Shown here: in pieces, positions 1 to 5,999 of the stretch | How positions within the stretch are numbered: the first letter of the stretch is position 1 | Layout of the letters: every line of letters starts with the position of its first letter | Source of the DNA: Gammaproteobacteria bacterium | GTDB taxonomy: Bacteria; Pseudomonadota; Gammaproteobacteria; Pseudomonadales; Pseudohongiellaceae | Reading direction: 5' to 3' | NCBI GenBank assembly: GCA_016762995.1 | Contig: JAESUT010000001.1 | Coordinates: forward strand, 1-5,999 | Length of the DNA: 5,999 bases | The notes under the pieces: model-generated | Told to the model about the DNA's origin: nothing | Databases searched by the model: none | The model's input: the letters and a program-made list of their open reading frames with translations, nothing else | Translations under genes and position numbers: made by a program

Positions 1-677
1 ATAGTAGCCGGCAGCGGCTCGCTGAATGGCTCCCTTATGAAATAGTATCATTGCCTTTTTCTCAGGATTTGCCTGAGTTGGAGCCACCAGAGAGTGAATT
101 GAATAGTCTGCCGCAGGCTTTGGAATTTTTTGAAAATCATCCAAAAATTCGCGTTAATGATAAGCAGATTGAAATTGCTCAAACGCAGGTAGAAATAACA
201 AAGCAAAGTTTTAAGCCTTCTTTCAATGTGGGTGCTAGTTATGGTTACAGAGATCGCTCACGACTAGGTATCGACCGAGCCGACTTTATATCGTTGGACC
301 TGAGTTTTGATTTACCTCTGTTTACAGAGAATCGGCAGAAACCAAGATTACGTGCTAGTCAGTACAGAGCATCCGCCAAGCAGACCGAAAGAATTCTTCT
401 AATAAAAGATCTATTTGCCAATTACCAGCAGGCGATGGCACAGCTGGTTGTACTTGATGAGCGAAAAGCCATCTATAACGACTATCTACTCTCTCAACTA
501 ACCGATCTAACTGAAGCCACCTTGTCATCGTACACAGCAGACGAGGGTGATTTTGAAGAAGTAATGCGTGCTTACATTGCTGAACTAAATGCAAAGATTG
601 AATTACTTCAAATTGATATTGAACGACTAAAAGTAATCTCGTTACTTGACTACTTACTGACAACATCAGCGTATTAA
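1..677 (+). CDS. TolC-family outer-membrane efflux channel, CusC/CzcC-like (5' end outside window)
   Basis: C-terminal 224 residues of an outer-membrane efflux protein, the exit duct of a tripartite metal pump. The frame is open from position 3 to the left edge and reads SSRQRLAEWLPYEIVSLPFS before reaching the TTG at 51. That TTG is therefore internal and not the start; the true start lies upstream of the window. Family signs are the second-repeat pattern of a helix rich in Q/E/A (about 'KQIEIAQTQVEITKQSF') followed by 'KPSFNVGASYGYRDRS', which resembles the helix-to-beta-strand transition of CusC/CzcC proteins, then a second strand (FISLDLSFDLPLF) and long amphipathic helices to the end. 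It is followed after 9 bases by the adaptor gene, which fixes its role as the outer-membrane partner of this pump. The family call is firm. The metal specificity (Cu/Ag) is inferred from the downstream pump and not from this protein. Confidence 0.88.
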   Translation, partial: SSRQRLAEWLPYEIVSLPFSQDLPELEPPESELNSLPQALEFFENHPKIRVNDKQIEIAQTQVEITKQSFKPSFNVGASYGYRDRSRLGIDRADFISLDLSFDLPLFTENRQKPRLRASQYRASAKQTERILLIKDLFANYQQAMAQLVVLDERKAIYNDYLLSQLTDLTEATLSSYTADEGDFEEVMRAYIAELNAKIELLQIDIERLKVISLLDYLLTTSAY

Positions 678-682
678 GGTGA
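676..682 (+). promoter_or_regulatory. Ribosome binding site of the adaptor gene
   Basis: AAGGTGA overlaps the TAA stop of the channel gene and sits 4 bases before the ATG at 687. It supports that ATG as the adaptor start and suggests translational coupling with the channel gene. Confidence 0.6.
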
Positions 683-686
683 ATAC

Positions 687-1376
687 ATGAACAAAAGAGT
701 GCTCGTTTATCTTCTGCTTACCGGATTCTTCGGTGTGCTTTTAGGTGCCACTGTTACCTATTTCGTAAACTTCACTGGAACTACTAGTGAGGAACAGGCC
801 AGTGAGCCACTTTACTGGGTATCGCCGATGGATCCTACATACCGTAGAGACGAGCCTGGCACATCTCCAATGGGGATGGAACTTGTTGCCGTTTACGCAG
901 GCAACCCGGGGGAAGCGCTAGGGCTTGGAGTGGTTTCCATTTCCCCGATAGTGGAAAACAATCTAGGGGTAAGGACTGCATTGGTGGAGATTGAGCCATT
1001 CAGAAGCACCATAAGAACAGTCGGCTATGTGCAGTTTGATGAAGACAAGTTGATTCATATGCACCCACGAGTGGAAGGTTGGATTGATGAGCTAAATGTT
1101 AAGACGCAGGGTGAATTTATCGAAGAGGGGCAAGCTATCTATTCAATGTATTCACCGACATTAGTGAATGCTCAGGAAGAATTGCTGCTGGCAATGGAAA
1201 GGAGCAACCAGCGATTCGTTGTATCTGCCGAAGAGCGATTGTTGGCTCTTCAAGTACCACAATCACTAATAGATGAGGTTAAGGCCAATCGAAGAGTTTC
1301 CCGAAACGTAACTGTGTATGCGCCGCAGAGTGGCGTTGTTGCAAACCTTAATGTCAGAGAAGGTCAGTTCGTGTAG
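687..1376 (+). CDS. N-terminal fragment of the CusB-like adaptor, as terminated by TAG
   Basis: If the TAG at 1374 is obeyed, this 229-residue product is made. It keeps the N-terminal hydrophobic anchor, the Met-based metal-binding segment (M48, M62, M64), the first half of the barrel-sandwich (around HPRVEGWIDEL), the helical hairpin, and the start of the returning half (VYAPQSGVVANLNVREG). It lacks the end of the barrel-sandwich, the beta-barrel, the membrane-proximal domain and the CusF-like domain. An adaptor without these would not be expected to dock on the pump. Its start is supported by the AAGGTGA upstream of the ATG. It could still bind periplasmic metal through the methionine segment, but that is speculation. 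Confidence 0.6.
   Translation: MNKRVLVYLLLTGFFGVLLGATVTYFVNFTGTTSEEQASEPLYWVSPMDPTYRRDEPGTSPMGMELVAVYAGNPGEALGLGVVSISPIVENNLGVRTALVEIEPFRSTIRTVGYVQFDEDKLIHMHPRVEGWIDELNVKTQGEFIEEGQAIYSMYSPTLVNAQEELLLAMERSNQRFVVSAEERLLALQVPQSLIDEVKANRRVSRNVTVYAPQSGVVANLNVREGQFV
1374..1376 (+). other. In-frame amber codon inside the adaptor gene
   Basis: The sequence reads GTG TAG CCT, between the V and PG of a conserved 'EG-x-x-V-x-PG' turn in the adaptor barrel-sandwich. The residue at this site is variable in relatives as I recall them, with polar residues such as K, Q, E or T. One base change from CAG, AAG or GAG would produce the TAG. Confidence 0.9.
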
Positions 1377-1457
1377 CCTGGGAATCAGATTATCTCTATC
1401 GGTGTACTGGATGAAGTATGGGTAATTGCGGAGGTCTTCGAACGTCAGGCATCTCTT

Positions 1458-2213
1458 GTGTCTGTTGGTGACTTCGTCAACATGACTCTGGGCTATCTGC
1501 CCGGCAGAGAATGGCAAGGCGTAGTGGACTTCATTTATCCGACACTGGATGAACAAACCAGGACTGTATCGGTCCGACTAAAATTCAGAAATCCAGGGCA
1601 GGAACTAAAGCCGAATATGTTTGCGCAGGTGACTATCTTGCATAGTGAGGAGGGAGAGCAGGCATTACTAATTCCTCATGAAGCTGTGATACGAACCGGT
1701 ACTCAAGATCGCGCTGTACTAGCTATGGGCGAGGGAAAATTCAAGTCAGTAGAAGTCACATTGGGAAGACTGGGTGATACCAGTGTAGAAATTCTTGAAG
1801 GTTTGGAAGCTGGAGACCGTGTGGTCACCTCGGCCCATTTTCTGCTGGATTCGGAGTCCAGCATTACTTCGGATTTTCTCAGAATGTCACCAGATCAAGA
1901 AATGGATCATGACCAGATGGTTGCGGACCCAACAGAAATGTCGGACATGGATGAGCCAAGCGAATTAGTGTGGAGCAGGGGAAGAGTAGAACATGTGATG
2001 ACGCCAGAACGAATGATCTCAATAACACATGATCCTGTGCCCGAATGGGAATGGCCAGCAATGACCATGAGCTTTGATCTTGACCAGAATATAGACGAAT
2101 CGGTAATCGCAGAGGGAAGGGAATATGAATTTCAATTGAACCGCATAACTGGGAGCAAAGTCGTAATTGTTGATTTTAGAGAGCTGGAATTAGCTCAGCA
2201 GCCGGGAAACTAG
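1458..2213 (+). CDS. C-terminal fragment of the CusB-like adaptor (beta-barrel, Met-rich linker, CusF-like domain)
   Basis: Same frame as the N-terminal fragment and continuous with it. Homology to CusB already starts at 1377 (PGNQIISIGVLDEVWVIAEV), upstream of any start codon, so this is the rest of the broken gene and not a separate gene. Possible restarts are GTG at 1458 and ATG at 1482; neither has a visible Shine-Dalgarno sequence, and a product from either would lack a signal peptide and stay in the cytoplasm. It contains the beta-barrel (GREWQGVVDFIYPTLDEQTRTVSVRL split over 1500-1580), the membrane-proximal part ending near 'GLEAGDRVVTSAHFLLDSES', the acidic Met-rich linker and the CusF-like domain. 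It ends with TAG one base before the pump start codon. Confidence 0.5.
   Translation: MSVGDFVNMTLGYLPGREWQGVVDFIYPTLDEQTRTVSVRLKFRNPGQELKPNMFAQVTILHSEEGEQALLIPHEAVIRTGTQDRAVLAMGEGKFKSVEVTLGRLGDTSVEILEGLEAGDRVVTSAHFLLDSESSITSDFLRMSPDQEMDHDQMVADPTEMSDMDEPSELVWSRGRVEHVMTPERMISITHDPVPEWEWPAMTMSFDLDQNIDESVIAEGREYEFQLNRITGSKVVIVDFRELELAQQPGN
1977..2186 (+). other. CusF-like copper-binding domain fused to the adaptor C-terminus
   Basis: About 70 residues with the CusF pattern: RGRVEHV, then ISITHDPVPEWEWPAMTMSF, then a strand pattern ending in KVVIVDF. In E. coli CusF, Cu(I) or Ag(I) is held by one His and two Met with a Trp capping the metal; the counterparts here are H448, M459, M461 and W456 of the reconstructed adaptor. 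No separate cusF gene lies between the channel and adaptor genes, where E. coli has it. The domain would hand metal to the adaptor or pump in cis. It lies downstream of the TAG, so it is lost if the stop is obeyed. Confidence 0.82.
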
Positions 2214-2214
2214 A

Positions 2215-5200
2215 ATGATCGAAGGAATAATTCGCTGGTCGATTCGTAATCGGCTCTTCATATTGCTAAGTGCGGTCGTTCTGGTCGCCGTTGGTGGCTA
2301 TTCGATTCAGAATACTCCAATTGATGCGTTGCCTGATCTTTCAGATGTCCAGGTTATTATAAAGACTTCTTACCCAGGACAGGCGCCACAGGTTGTTGAA
2401 GATCAGATCACTTATCCATTAACGACGGCAATGTTATCTGTTCCGGGCTCTGTGACGGTTCGAGGATATTCATTCTTCGGTGACTCCTATGTATATGTGA
2501 TATTCGACGATGACACAGATCTGTATTGGGCGCGTAGTCGTGTGCTTGAGTATTTAAATCAGGTAGCCGGTGAACTGCCTCCCAATGTCAGTCCGCAATT
2601 GGGGCCAGATGCAACTGGCGTTGGTTGGGTGTACTTATACGCACTGACTGACAGAACTGGGCAACATGACCTGGGGCAGCTGAGGAGTATCCAGGATTGG
2701 TTTCTCAAGTATGAACTGCAGACGGTTCCTGGTGTTGCTGAAGTGTCATCAATTGGTGGGATGGTCAAGCAATATCAAATTCAGGTTGACCCGGAGAAAC
2801 TCAGAGCATTCGGCATTCCATTGAGCCATATTCAGATGGCAATCAGGCAGGGTAATCTAGAATCCGGTGCTTCAGTTGTCGAAATGGCCGAAGCGGAATA
2901 TATGGTGCTGGTCGACGGCTATGTTTCTAGCTTGGATGATTTGAATAATATTCCCTTAGGGATGAATCAAAATGGAACTCCGCTGCTTCTAAAGGACATT
3001 GCCGATATCAACCTTGGGCCGCAGCTACGACGTGGCATCGCAGAATTAAATGGCGAGGGCGAAACGGTAGGTGGCATCATAATAATGCGTTTTGGGGAAA
3101 ATGCGGCTAACGTTATTGACGCGGTTAAAGCCAAACTCGAAGACTTGAAACTGGGACTTCCTGATGGTGTTGAAATTGTAACGGTCTATGATCGTTCCGA
3201 ATTGATCAGTCGTTCGATAGAGAATTTGCTGGAAAAGCTACTGGAAGAATTTGTAGTAGTTGCGTTGGTTTGCGTTATTTTCCTTTTTCATTTTCGTTCC
3301 TCTCTAGTAGCTATTGTGAGTCTTCCTGTAGGAATTCTTGCCGCTTTCAGCGTCATGTATTTCCAGGGCATCAATGCCAATATTATGTCTCTTGGTGGCA
3401 TAGCAATTGCTATTGGTGTGATGCTCGATGGTGCAATTGTCATGATTGAGAATATGCACAAACAGATGGAGAAGACTCCGCTCACAGACGAAAACAGATG
3501 GCATATAGTTGAGAAAGCTGCAGTAGAGGTAGGTCCAGCGCTATTCTTTAGTTTGCTAATTATCACGATGAGCTTTCTACCAGTCTTCGCTCTGGAGGCA
3601 CAAGAAGGTCGTATGTTTGCCCCGCTGGCATTTACAAAGACTTATGCAATGGCCGCTTCAGCGATCGTCGCTATCACTCTTGTGCCAGTTCTAATGGGTT
3701 ACTTCATTCGTGGAACGATTATGCACGAGGACAAGAACCCGCTTAACAGATTCCTAAAATTAGTGTATCGCCCAGCTATTAGAGGTGTTCTTAGATATCC
3801 CAAGGTAACAGCTATCTTTGCGCTAGCAATTACTCTTGTTGGTTTCTGGCCTGTGTCGCAAATTGGTAGTGAATTCATTCCGCCTTTGGACGAGGGTGAC
3901 TTAATGTATATGCCCACAACATATGCAGGAATTTCTGTAGGTAAAGCGCGCGAATTGCTGCAACAGACTGATAGGCTTATCAAGACTGTTCCTGAGGTAA
4001 AAACTGTATTCGGGAAAATGGGGCGTGCTGACACAGCGACTGATCCTGCTCCGCTTACGATGATGGAGACCTTTATTCAGCTAAAGCCAAAGGAAGAATG
4101 GCGGGACGGGGTAACGACACAGTCCCTGATTCAGGAATTCAATTCTCTAGTTACAATTCCAGGACTGACTAATGCTTTTGTTATGCCTATCAAGACTCGA
4201 ATAGATATGCTGGCTACAGGTATTAAGACTCCTGTTGGAATAAAAATCGCAGGTCCAGACTTATCGACAATTCAAGCCATAGGACAGGATCTTGAGAGAG
4301 TACTGCAGAACGTGGAAGGCACAGCTTCTGTTTATTCTGAACGAGTAGCAGGTGGCCGCTACATTAAGGTTGATATACAACGAGAAAGAGCTGCTCGTTA
4401 TGGGCTGAATATTGCTGATATTCAACAGATTGTTTCTACAGCAATTGGTGGTATGAATATTAGTGAATCGGTGGAGGGCCTAGAACGGTACCCAATCAAC
4501 CTTAGGTATCCACAGTCATACCGCGATTCAGTTCAATCTATCTCCATGCTTCCGCTTATAACAGCAAGTGGGCAGCGAATAGCGTTAGCCGATGTTGCAG
4601 AAGTGTATATTGAAGATGGCCCGCCGGGTATAAAAAGTGAAAATGCTCGGTTGAATGGTTGGACATTCATCGATATACAAAACATCGATGTGGGGACATA
4701 CGTAGTTGCAGCACAAGAAGTGGTTCGTGAGCAACTGGAGCTTCCGGCAGGTTATTCAATTACTTGGTCAGGTCAATATGAGTATATGCAACGGGCAAAA
4801 GAAAAACTGACATACGTAATTCCTATGACCCTAGTTATTATCGCCCTCCTCCTGTACATCCATTTCCGAAATATCGCAGAGGTCGCGATAATCATGGGCA
4901 CCATGCCGCTGGCTTTAATCGGTGGGCTTTGGTTGATGTATGCGTACGGATTCAATTTTTCAGTGGCGGTAGGTATAGGGTTTATAGCCCTTGCAGGTGT
5001 CGCGGTTGAAACTGGCGTGATAATGCTGGTCTATCTGAATCAGTCCTATCGCAAAATGCTGGAAGATTGTCAGAAAAACAATGAAGCCCCGGACATTGAA
5101 ATGCTTCGATCAAGTGTTCTAGATGGGGCGGCGAATCGGGTGCGGCCAGTCATGATGACCGCCTCCGCTACCGTGGCAGGACTACTTCCTATCTTTTTTG

Positions 5201-5367
5201 GTACCGGCACAGGTTCAGAAGTTATGAGCCGGATTGCCGCACCGATGGTGGGAGGAATGTTATCAGCAGTCATTCTAACTTTACTTGTTGTACCGAGTTT
5301 GTACTTCCTGCTACGAAGCAGCGACCTCAAAAAATTGACCCTAGCCTTTAATGGAGATTCAAAATGA
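2215..5367 (+). CDS. cusA: CusA-like HME-RND Cu(I)/Ag(I) efflux pump
   Basis: Inner-membrane proton-driven pump, 1050 residues, full length for the heavy-metal RND family. One membrane helix lies near residues 13-31, followed by a periplasmic half, a helix bundle from about 340 to 500, another helix near 530-548, a second periplasmic half, and a last bundle from about 866 to 1040. The methionine trio that defines CusA-type Cu/Ag pumps is present: M566 (in LMYMPTT), M616 (in PLTMMET) and M665 (in RIDMLATG), matching M573, M623 and M672 of E. coli CusA. D405 (in GVMLDGAIVMIEN) and E932 (in AGVAVETG) match the proton-relay acids D405 and E939. The position of the relay lysine K984 is V979 here. 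The gene starts one base after the adaptor stop with only a weak GGGA upstream, which suggests translational coupling, and it overlaps copC by ATGA. No frameshift is seen. Confidence 0.95.
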   Translation: MIEGIIRWSIRNRLFILLSAVVLVAVGGYSIQNTPIDALPDLSDVQVIIKTSYPGQAPQVVEDQITYPLTTAMLSVPGSVTVRGYSFFGDSYVYVIFDDDTDLYWARSRVLEYLNQVAGELPPNVSPQLGPDATGVGWVYLYALTDRTGQHDLGQLRSIQDWFLKYELQTVPGVAEVSSIGGMVKQYQIQVDPEKLRAFGIPLSHIQMAIRQGNLESGASVVEMAEAEYMVLVDGYVSSLDDLNNIPLGMNQNGTPLLLKDIADINLGPQLRRGIAELNGEGETVGGIIIMRFGENAANVIDAVKAKLEDLKLGLPDGVEIVTVYDRSELISRSIENLLEKLLEEFVVVALVCVIFLFHFRSSLVAIVSLPVGILAAFSVMYFQGINANIMSLGGIAIAIGVMLDGAIVMIENMHKQMEKTPLTDENRWHIVEKAAVEVGPALFFSLLIITMSFLPVFALEAQEGRMFAPLAFTKTYAMAASAIVAITLVPVLMGYFIRGTIMHEDKNPLNRFLKLVYRPAIRGVLRYPKVTAIFALAITLVGFWPVSQIGSEFIPPLDEGDLMYMPTTYAGISVGKARELLQQTDRLIKTVPEVKTVFGKMGRADTATDPAPLTMMETFIQLKPKEEWRDGVTTQSLIQEFNSLVTIPGLTNAFVMPIKTRIDMLATGIKTPVGIKIAGPDLSTIQAIGQDLERVLQNVEGTASVYSERVAGGRYIKVDIQRERAARYGLNIADIQQIVSTAIGGMNISESVEGLERYPINLRYPQSYRDSVQSISMLPLITASGQRIALADVAEVYIEDGPPGIKSENARLNGWTFIDIQNIDVGTYVVAAQEVVREQLELPAGYSITWSGQYEYMQRAKEKLTYVIPMTLVIIALLLYIHFRNIAEVAIIMGTMPLALIGGLWLMYAYGFNFSVAVGIGFIALAGVAVETGVIMLVYLNQSYRKMLEDCQKNNEAPDIEMLRSSVLDGAANRVRPVMMTASATVAGLLPIFFGTGTGSEVMSRIAAPMVGGMLSAVILTLLVVPSLYFLLRSSDLKKLTLAFNGDSK
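5353..5356 (+). promoter_or_regulatory. Ribosome binding site of copC
   Basis: GGAG lies inside the last codons of the pump gene, 7 bases before the ATG at 5364. Together with the ATGA overlap it supports this start and coupled translation. Confidence 0.55.
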
Positions 5368-5816
5368 AAAGACTTACTGTAACAAAACTAGTCGCTCTGA
5401 TTTTTATCAGCGTTCTCGGAACGAGTAATGTATTGGCTCACACGGCACTTACTGAGGCAACGCCTAGTGACGGCGCAATGCTAATGCAAGCACCAGAGAA
5501 CTTGCACTTGAAATTCACCGAAACTGTGCGGCTATTAAAAGTAGTGGTCACATTGAATGAGAAGGAAATCGAAATTGATTTTACTCCCTCCTCGACAGCG
5601 GCTAATCAATTCTCCGTGGCTCTGCCAAAATTGGAGCACGGTCATTACAGTGTGGCCTGGTCAGTTTTAGGGGCGGACAGCCATAATGTACAAGGAGAGC
5701 TGTCGTTTATGGTTGGCATGATGGAAGGTAATCACGAAGAAAGTGCTGAAGCACATGCCGGGAATGATCAGCATTCTGCTCATGCTGAATCGAACCAATC
5801 AAGTCACGATCACTAG
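5364..5816 (+). CDS. copC: CopC-like periplasmic copper-binding protein with His-rich tail
   Basis: A 150-residue exported protein. Residues 1-25 are a signal peptide (MKR, hydrophobic core, then NVLA), with predicted cleavage just before H26 so that the mature chain starts with His, as in CopC proteins whose Cu(II) site uses the N-terminal histidine. The other expected ligands are D105 and H107 in 'LGADSHNVQG', the family's 'D-x-H' motif, followed by the closing strand ELSFMV. Early family marks are 'ATPSDGAML' and 'LKFTETV'. After the fold ends near residue 117 there is a tail of about 33 residues with six His (124, 131, 137, 140, 148, 150), acidic and polar residues, likely flexible and metal binding. 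The Met-rich Cu(I) loop of the Pseudomonas plasmid CopC is not evident. It overlaps the pump gene by 4 bases and precedes copD, its usual partner. The family call is firm; the role in copper resistance or delivery is inferred from context. Confidence 0.9.
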   Translation: MKRLTVTKLVALIFISVLGTSNVLAHTALTEATPSDGAMLMQAPENLHLKFTETVRLLKVVVTLNEKEIEIDFTPSSTAANQFSVALPKLEHGHYSVAWSVLGADSHNVQGELSFMVGMMEGNHEESAEAHAGNDQHSAHAESNQSSHDH

Positions 5817-5826
5817 TGGATTGATC

Positions 5827-5836
5827 AGAGGAAAGG
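5827..5836 (+). promoter_or_regulatory. Ribosome binding site of copD
   Basis: The purine-rich AGAGGAAAGG ends 4 bases before the ATG at 5841; its AGAGG core ends 9 bases before it. This is the strongest such signal in the window and supports independent initiation of copD. Confidence 0.6.
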
Positions 5837-5840
5837 TCAA

Positions 5841-5999
5841 ATGTCTCTCTGGGATCTCGCCAGTGTATTTTTCAAGCTAACTAGCTTGTTGTCCATGGCA
5901 ATGGTACTTGGTGGTGGTTTTGGCTATTTCCTCATTGCTAAATTGGACGTTGGCATTAAAAGAGCAACGCTTACGTATATGGCGCTTGGGACGTGCTTG
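5841..5999 (+). CDS. copD: CopD-like inner-membrane copper protein (N-terminal 53 codons; 3' end outside window)
   Basis: The frame is open from the ATG at 5841 to the right edge. The start MSLWDLASVFFKLTSLLSM leads into a hydrophobic, Gly-rich helix (about residues 18-36, AMVLGGGFGYFLI), then a short charged loop (KLDVGIKR) and the start of a second hydrophobic stretch. This is consistent with the N-terminus of CopD/PcoD-type multi-pass membrane proteins, which work with CopC in copper movement across the inner membrane. Placement right after copC is the main support, since only 53 residues are visible and no metal-binding motif falls within them. The start is chosen for its strong upstream AGAGGAAAGG. 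It lies in the same frame as copC, separated by one TAG and eight sense codons. Confidence 0.72.
   Translation, partial: MSLWDLASVFFKLTSLLSMAMVLGGGFGYFLIAKLDVGIKRATLTYMALGTCL

Larger units (their letters stand above)
687..2213 (+). pseudogene. cusB: CusB-like periplasmic adaptor with C-terminal CusF-like domain, interrupted by an in-frame TAG
   Basis: This frame would give one 508-codon membrane-fusion protein linking the RND pump to the outer-membrane channel, except that codon 230 (1374-1376) is TAG. No other stop or frameshift occurs. Residues 4-27 form a hydrophobic signal or membrane anchor. Residues 43-70 are a heavy-metal-binding segment (YWVSPMDP ... PGTSPMGMELV) with M48, M62 and M64 aligning with the three metal-binding methionines of E. 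coli CusB. A barrel-sandwich and helical hairpin follow. The stop falls in the second half of the barrel-sandwich (REGQFV-stop-PGNQIISIG). The beta-barrel follows (VWVIAEVFERQ). Residues 400-425 are a Met/Asp-rich linker, and residues 431-500 resemble CusF, with H448, W456, M459 and M461 matching its Cu(I)/Ag(I) site. Whether it is a real nonsense mutant, is read through, or reflects a base error cannot be decided here. Confidence 0.8.

Noticed and set aside
51..677. Channel gene starting at TTG 51
   Set aside because: The same frame is open to the left edge and the upstream residues (RQRLAEWLPYEI) fit the family, so the TTG is an internal Leu codon.
1374..1376. Selenocysteine- or pyrrolysine-type recoding
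   Set aside because: Selenocysteine uses TGA. Pyrrolysine at TAG is confined to a few methylamine-related and other special proteins and lineages. TAG also ends two genes here.
1266..1556. Antisense open frame opposite the adaptor, spanning the TAG
   Set aside because: It has no recognisable domain and no ribosome site, and it lies opposite a well-supported coding frame, so it is a shadow frame.
1458..2213. Independent small gene starting at GTG 1458
   Set aside because: CusB similarity begins at 1377, in the same frame, before any start codon. There is no ribosome site or signal peptide. It is listed only as the second fragment of the broken adaptor.
3699..4034. Antisense open frames inside the pump gene (this and several others)
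   Set aside because: All mirror a conserved CusA coding sequence, show no family resemblance and lack start signals.
5817..5840. Terminator or promoter between copC and copD
   Set aside because: The 24 bases hold only a ribosome binding site; there is no inverted repeat with a T run and no room for a promoter.

Overview
The window is a single, tightly packed, plus-strand operon for copper/silver handling in a Gram-negative bacterium. It carries, in order, an outer-membrane TolC-type channel (3' part only), a CusB-like periplasmic adaptor, a CusA-like HME-RND pump, a CopC-like periplasmic copper protein and the first 53 codons of a CopD-like membrane protein. The outer-membrane channel and the tripartite RND pump require a double-membrane cell. 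Protein style (CusB and CusA close to the proteobacterial types) and a mid-range GC content by eye suggest a proteobacterium, probably a gammaproteobacterium. The species cannot be named from the sequence.

Layout: 1-677 channel gene, open at the left edge; 687-2213 adaptor gene; 2215-5367 pump gene; 5364-5816 copC; 5841 to the right edge copD. Gaps are 9 bases, 1 base, a 4-base ATGA overlap and 24 bases. There is no non-coding stretch longer than 24 bases, and I see no promoter or terminator inside the window, so the transcription start must lie upstream and the end downstream. No RNA genes, mobile elements, repeats or CRISPR arrays were seen.

Function: the channel, adaptor and pump would form a CusCBA-type complex that moves Cu(I)/Ag(I) from periplasm and inner membrane to the outside. 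The metal-path methionines of the pump are present. A CusF-like copper-binding domain, a separate gene in E. coli, is fused to the C-terminus of the adaptor. CopC and CopD would bind periplasmic copper and act at the inner membrane.

The main anomaly is an in-frame amber codon (TAG, 1374-1376) in the middle of the adaptor gene. The reading frame on both sides is otherwise intact and matches one continuous CusB-like protein of 508 codons. Either the gene is a recent nonsense mutant, or the stop is read through, or the base is a sequencing or assembly error. As written, the adaptor would be cut inside its barrel-sandwich (lipoyl-like) domain and the pump complex would probably not work.
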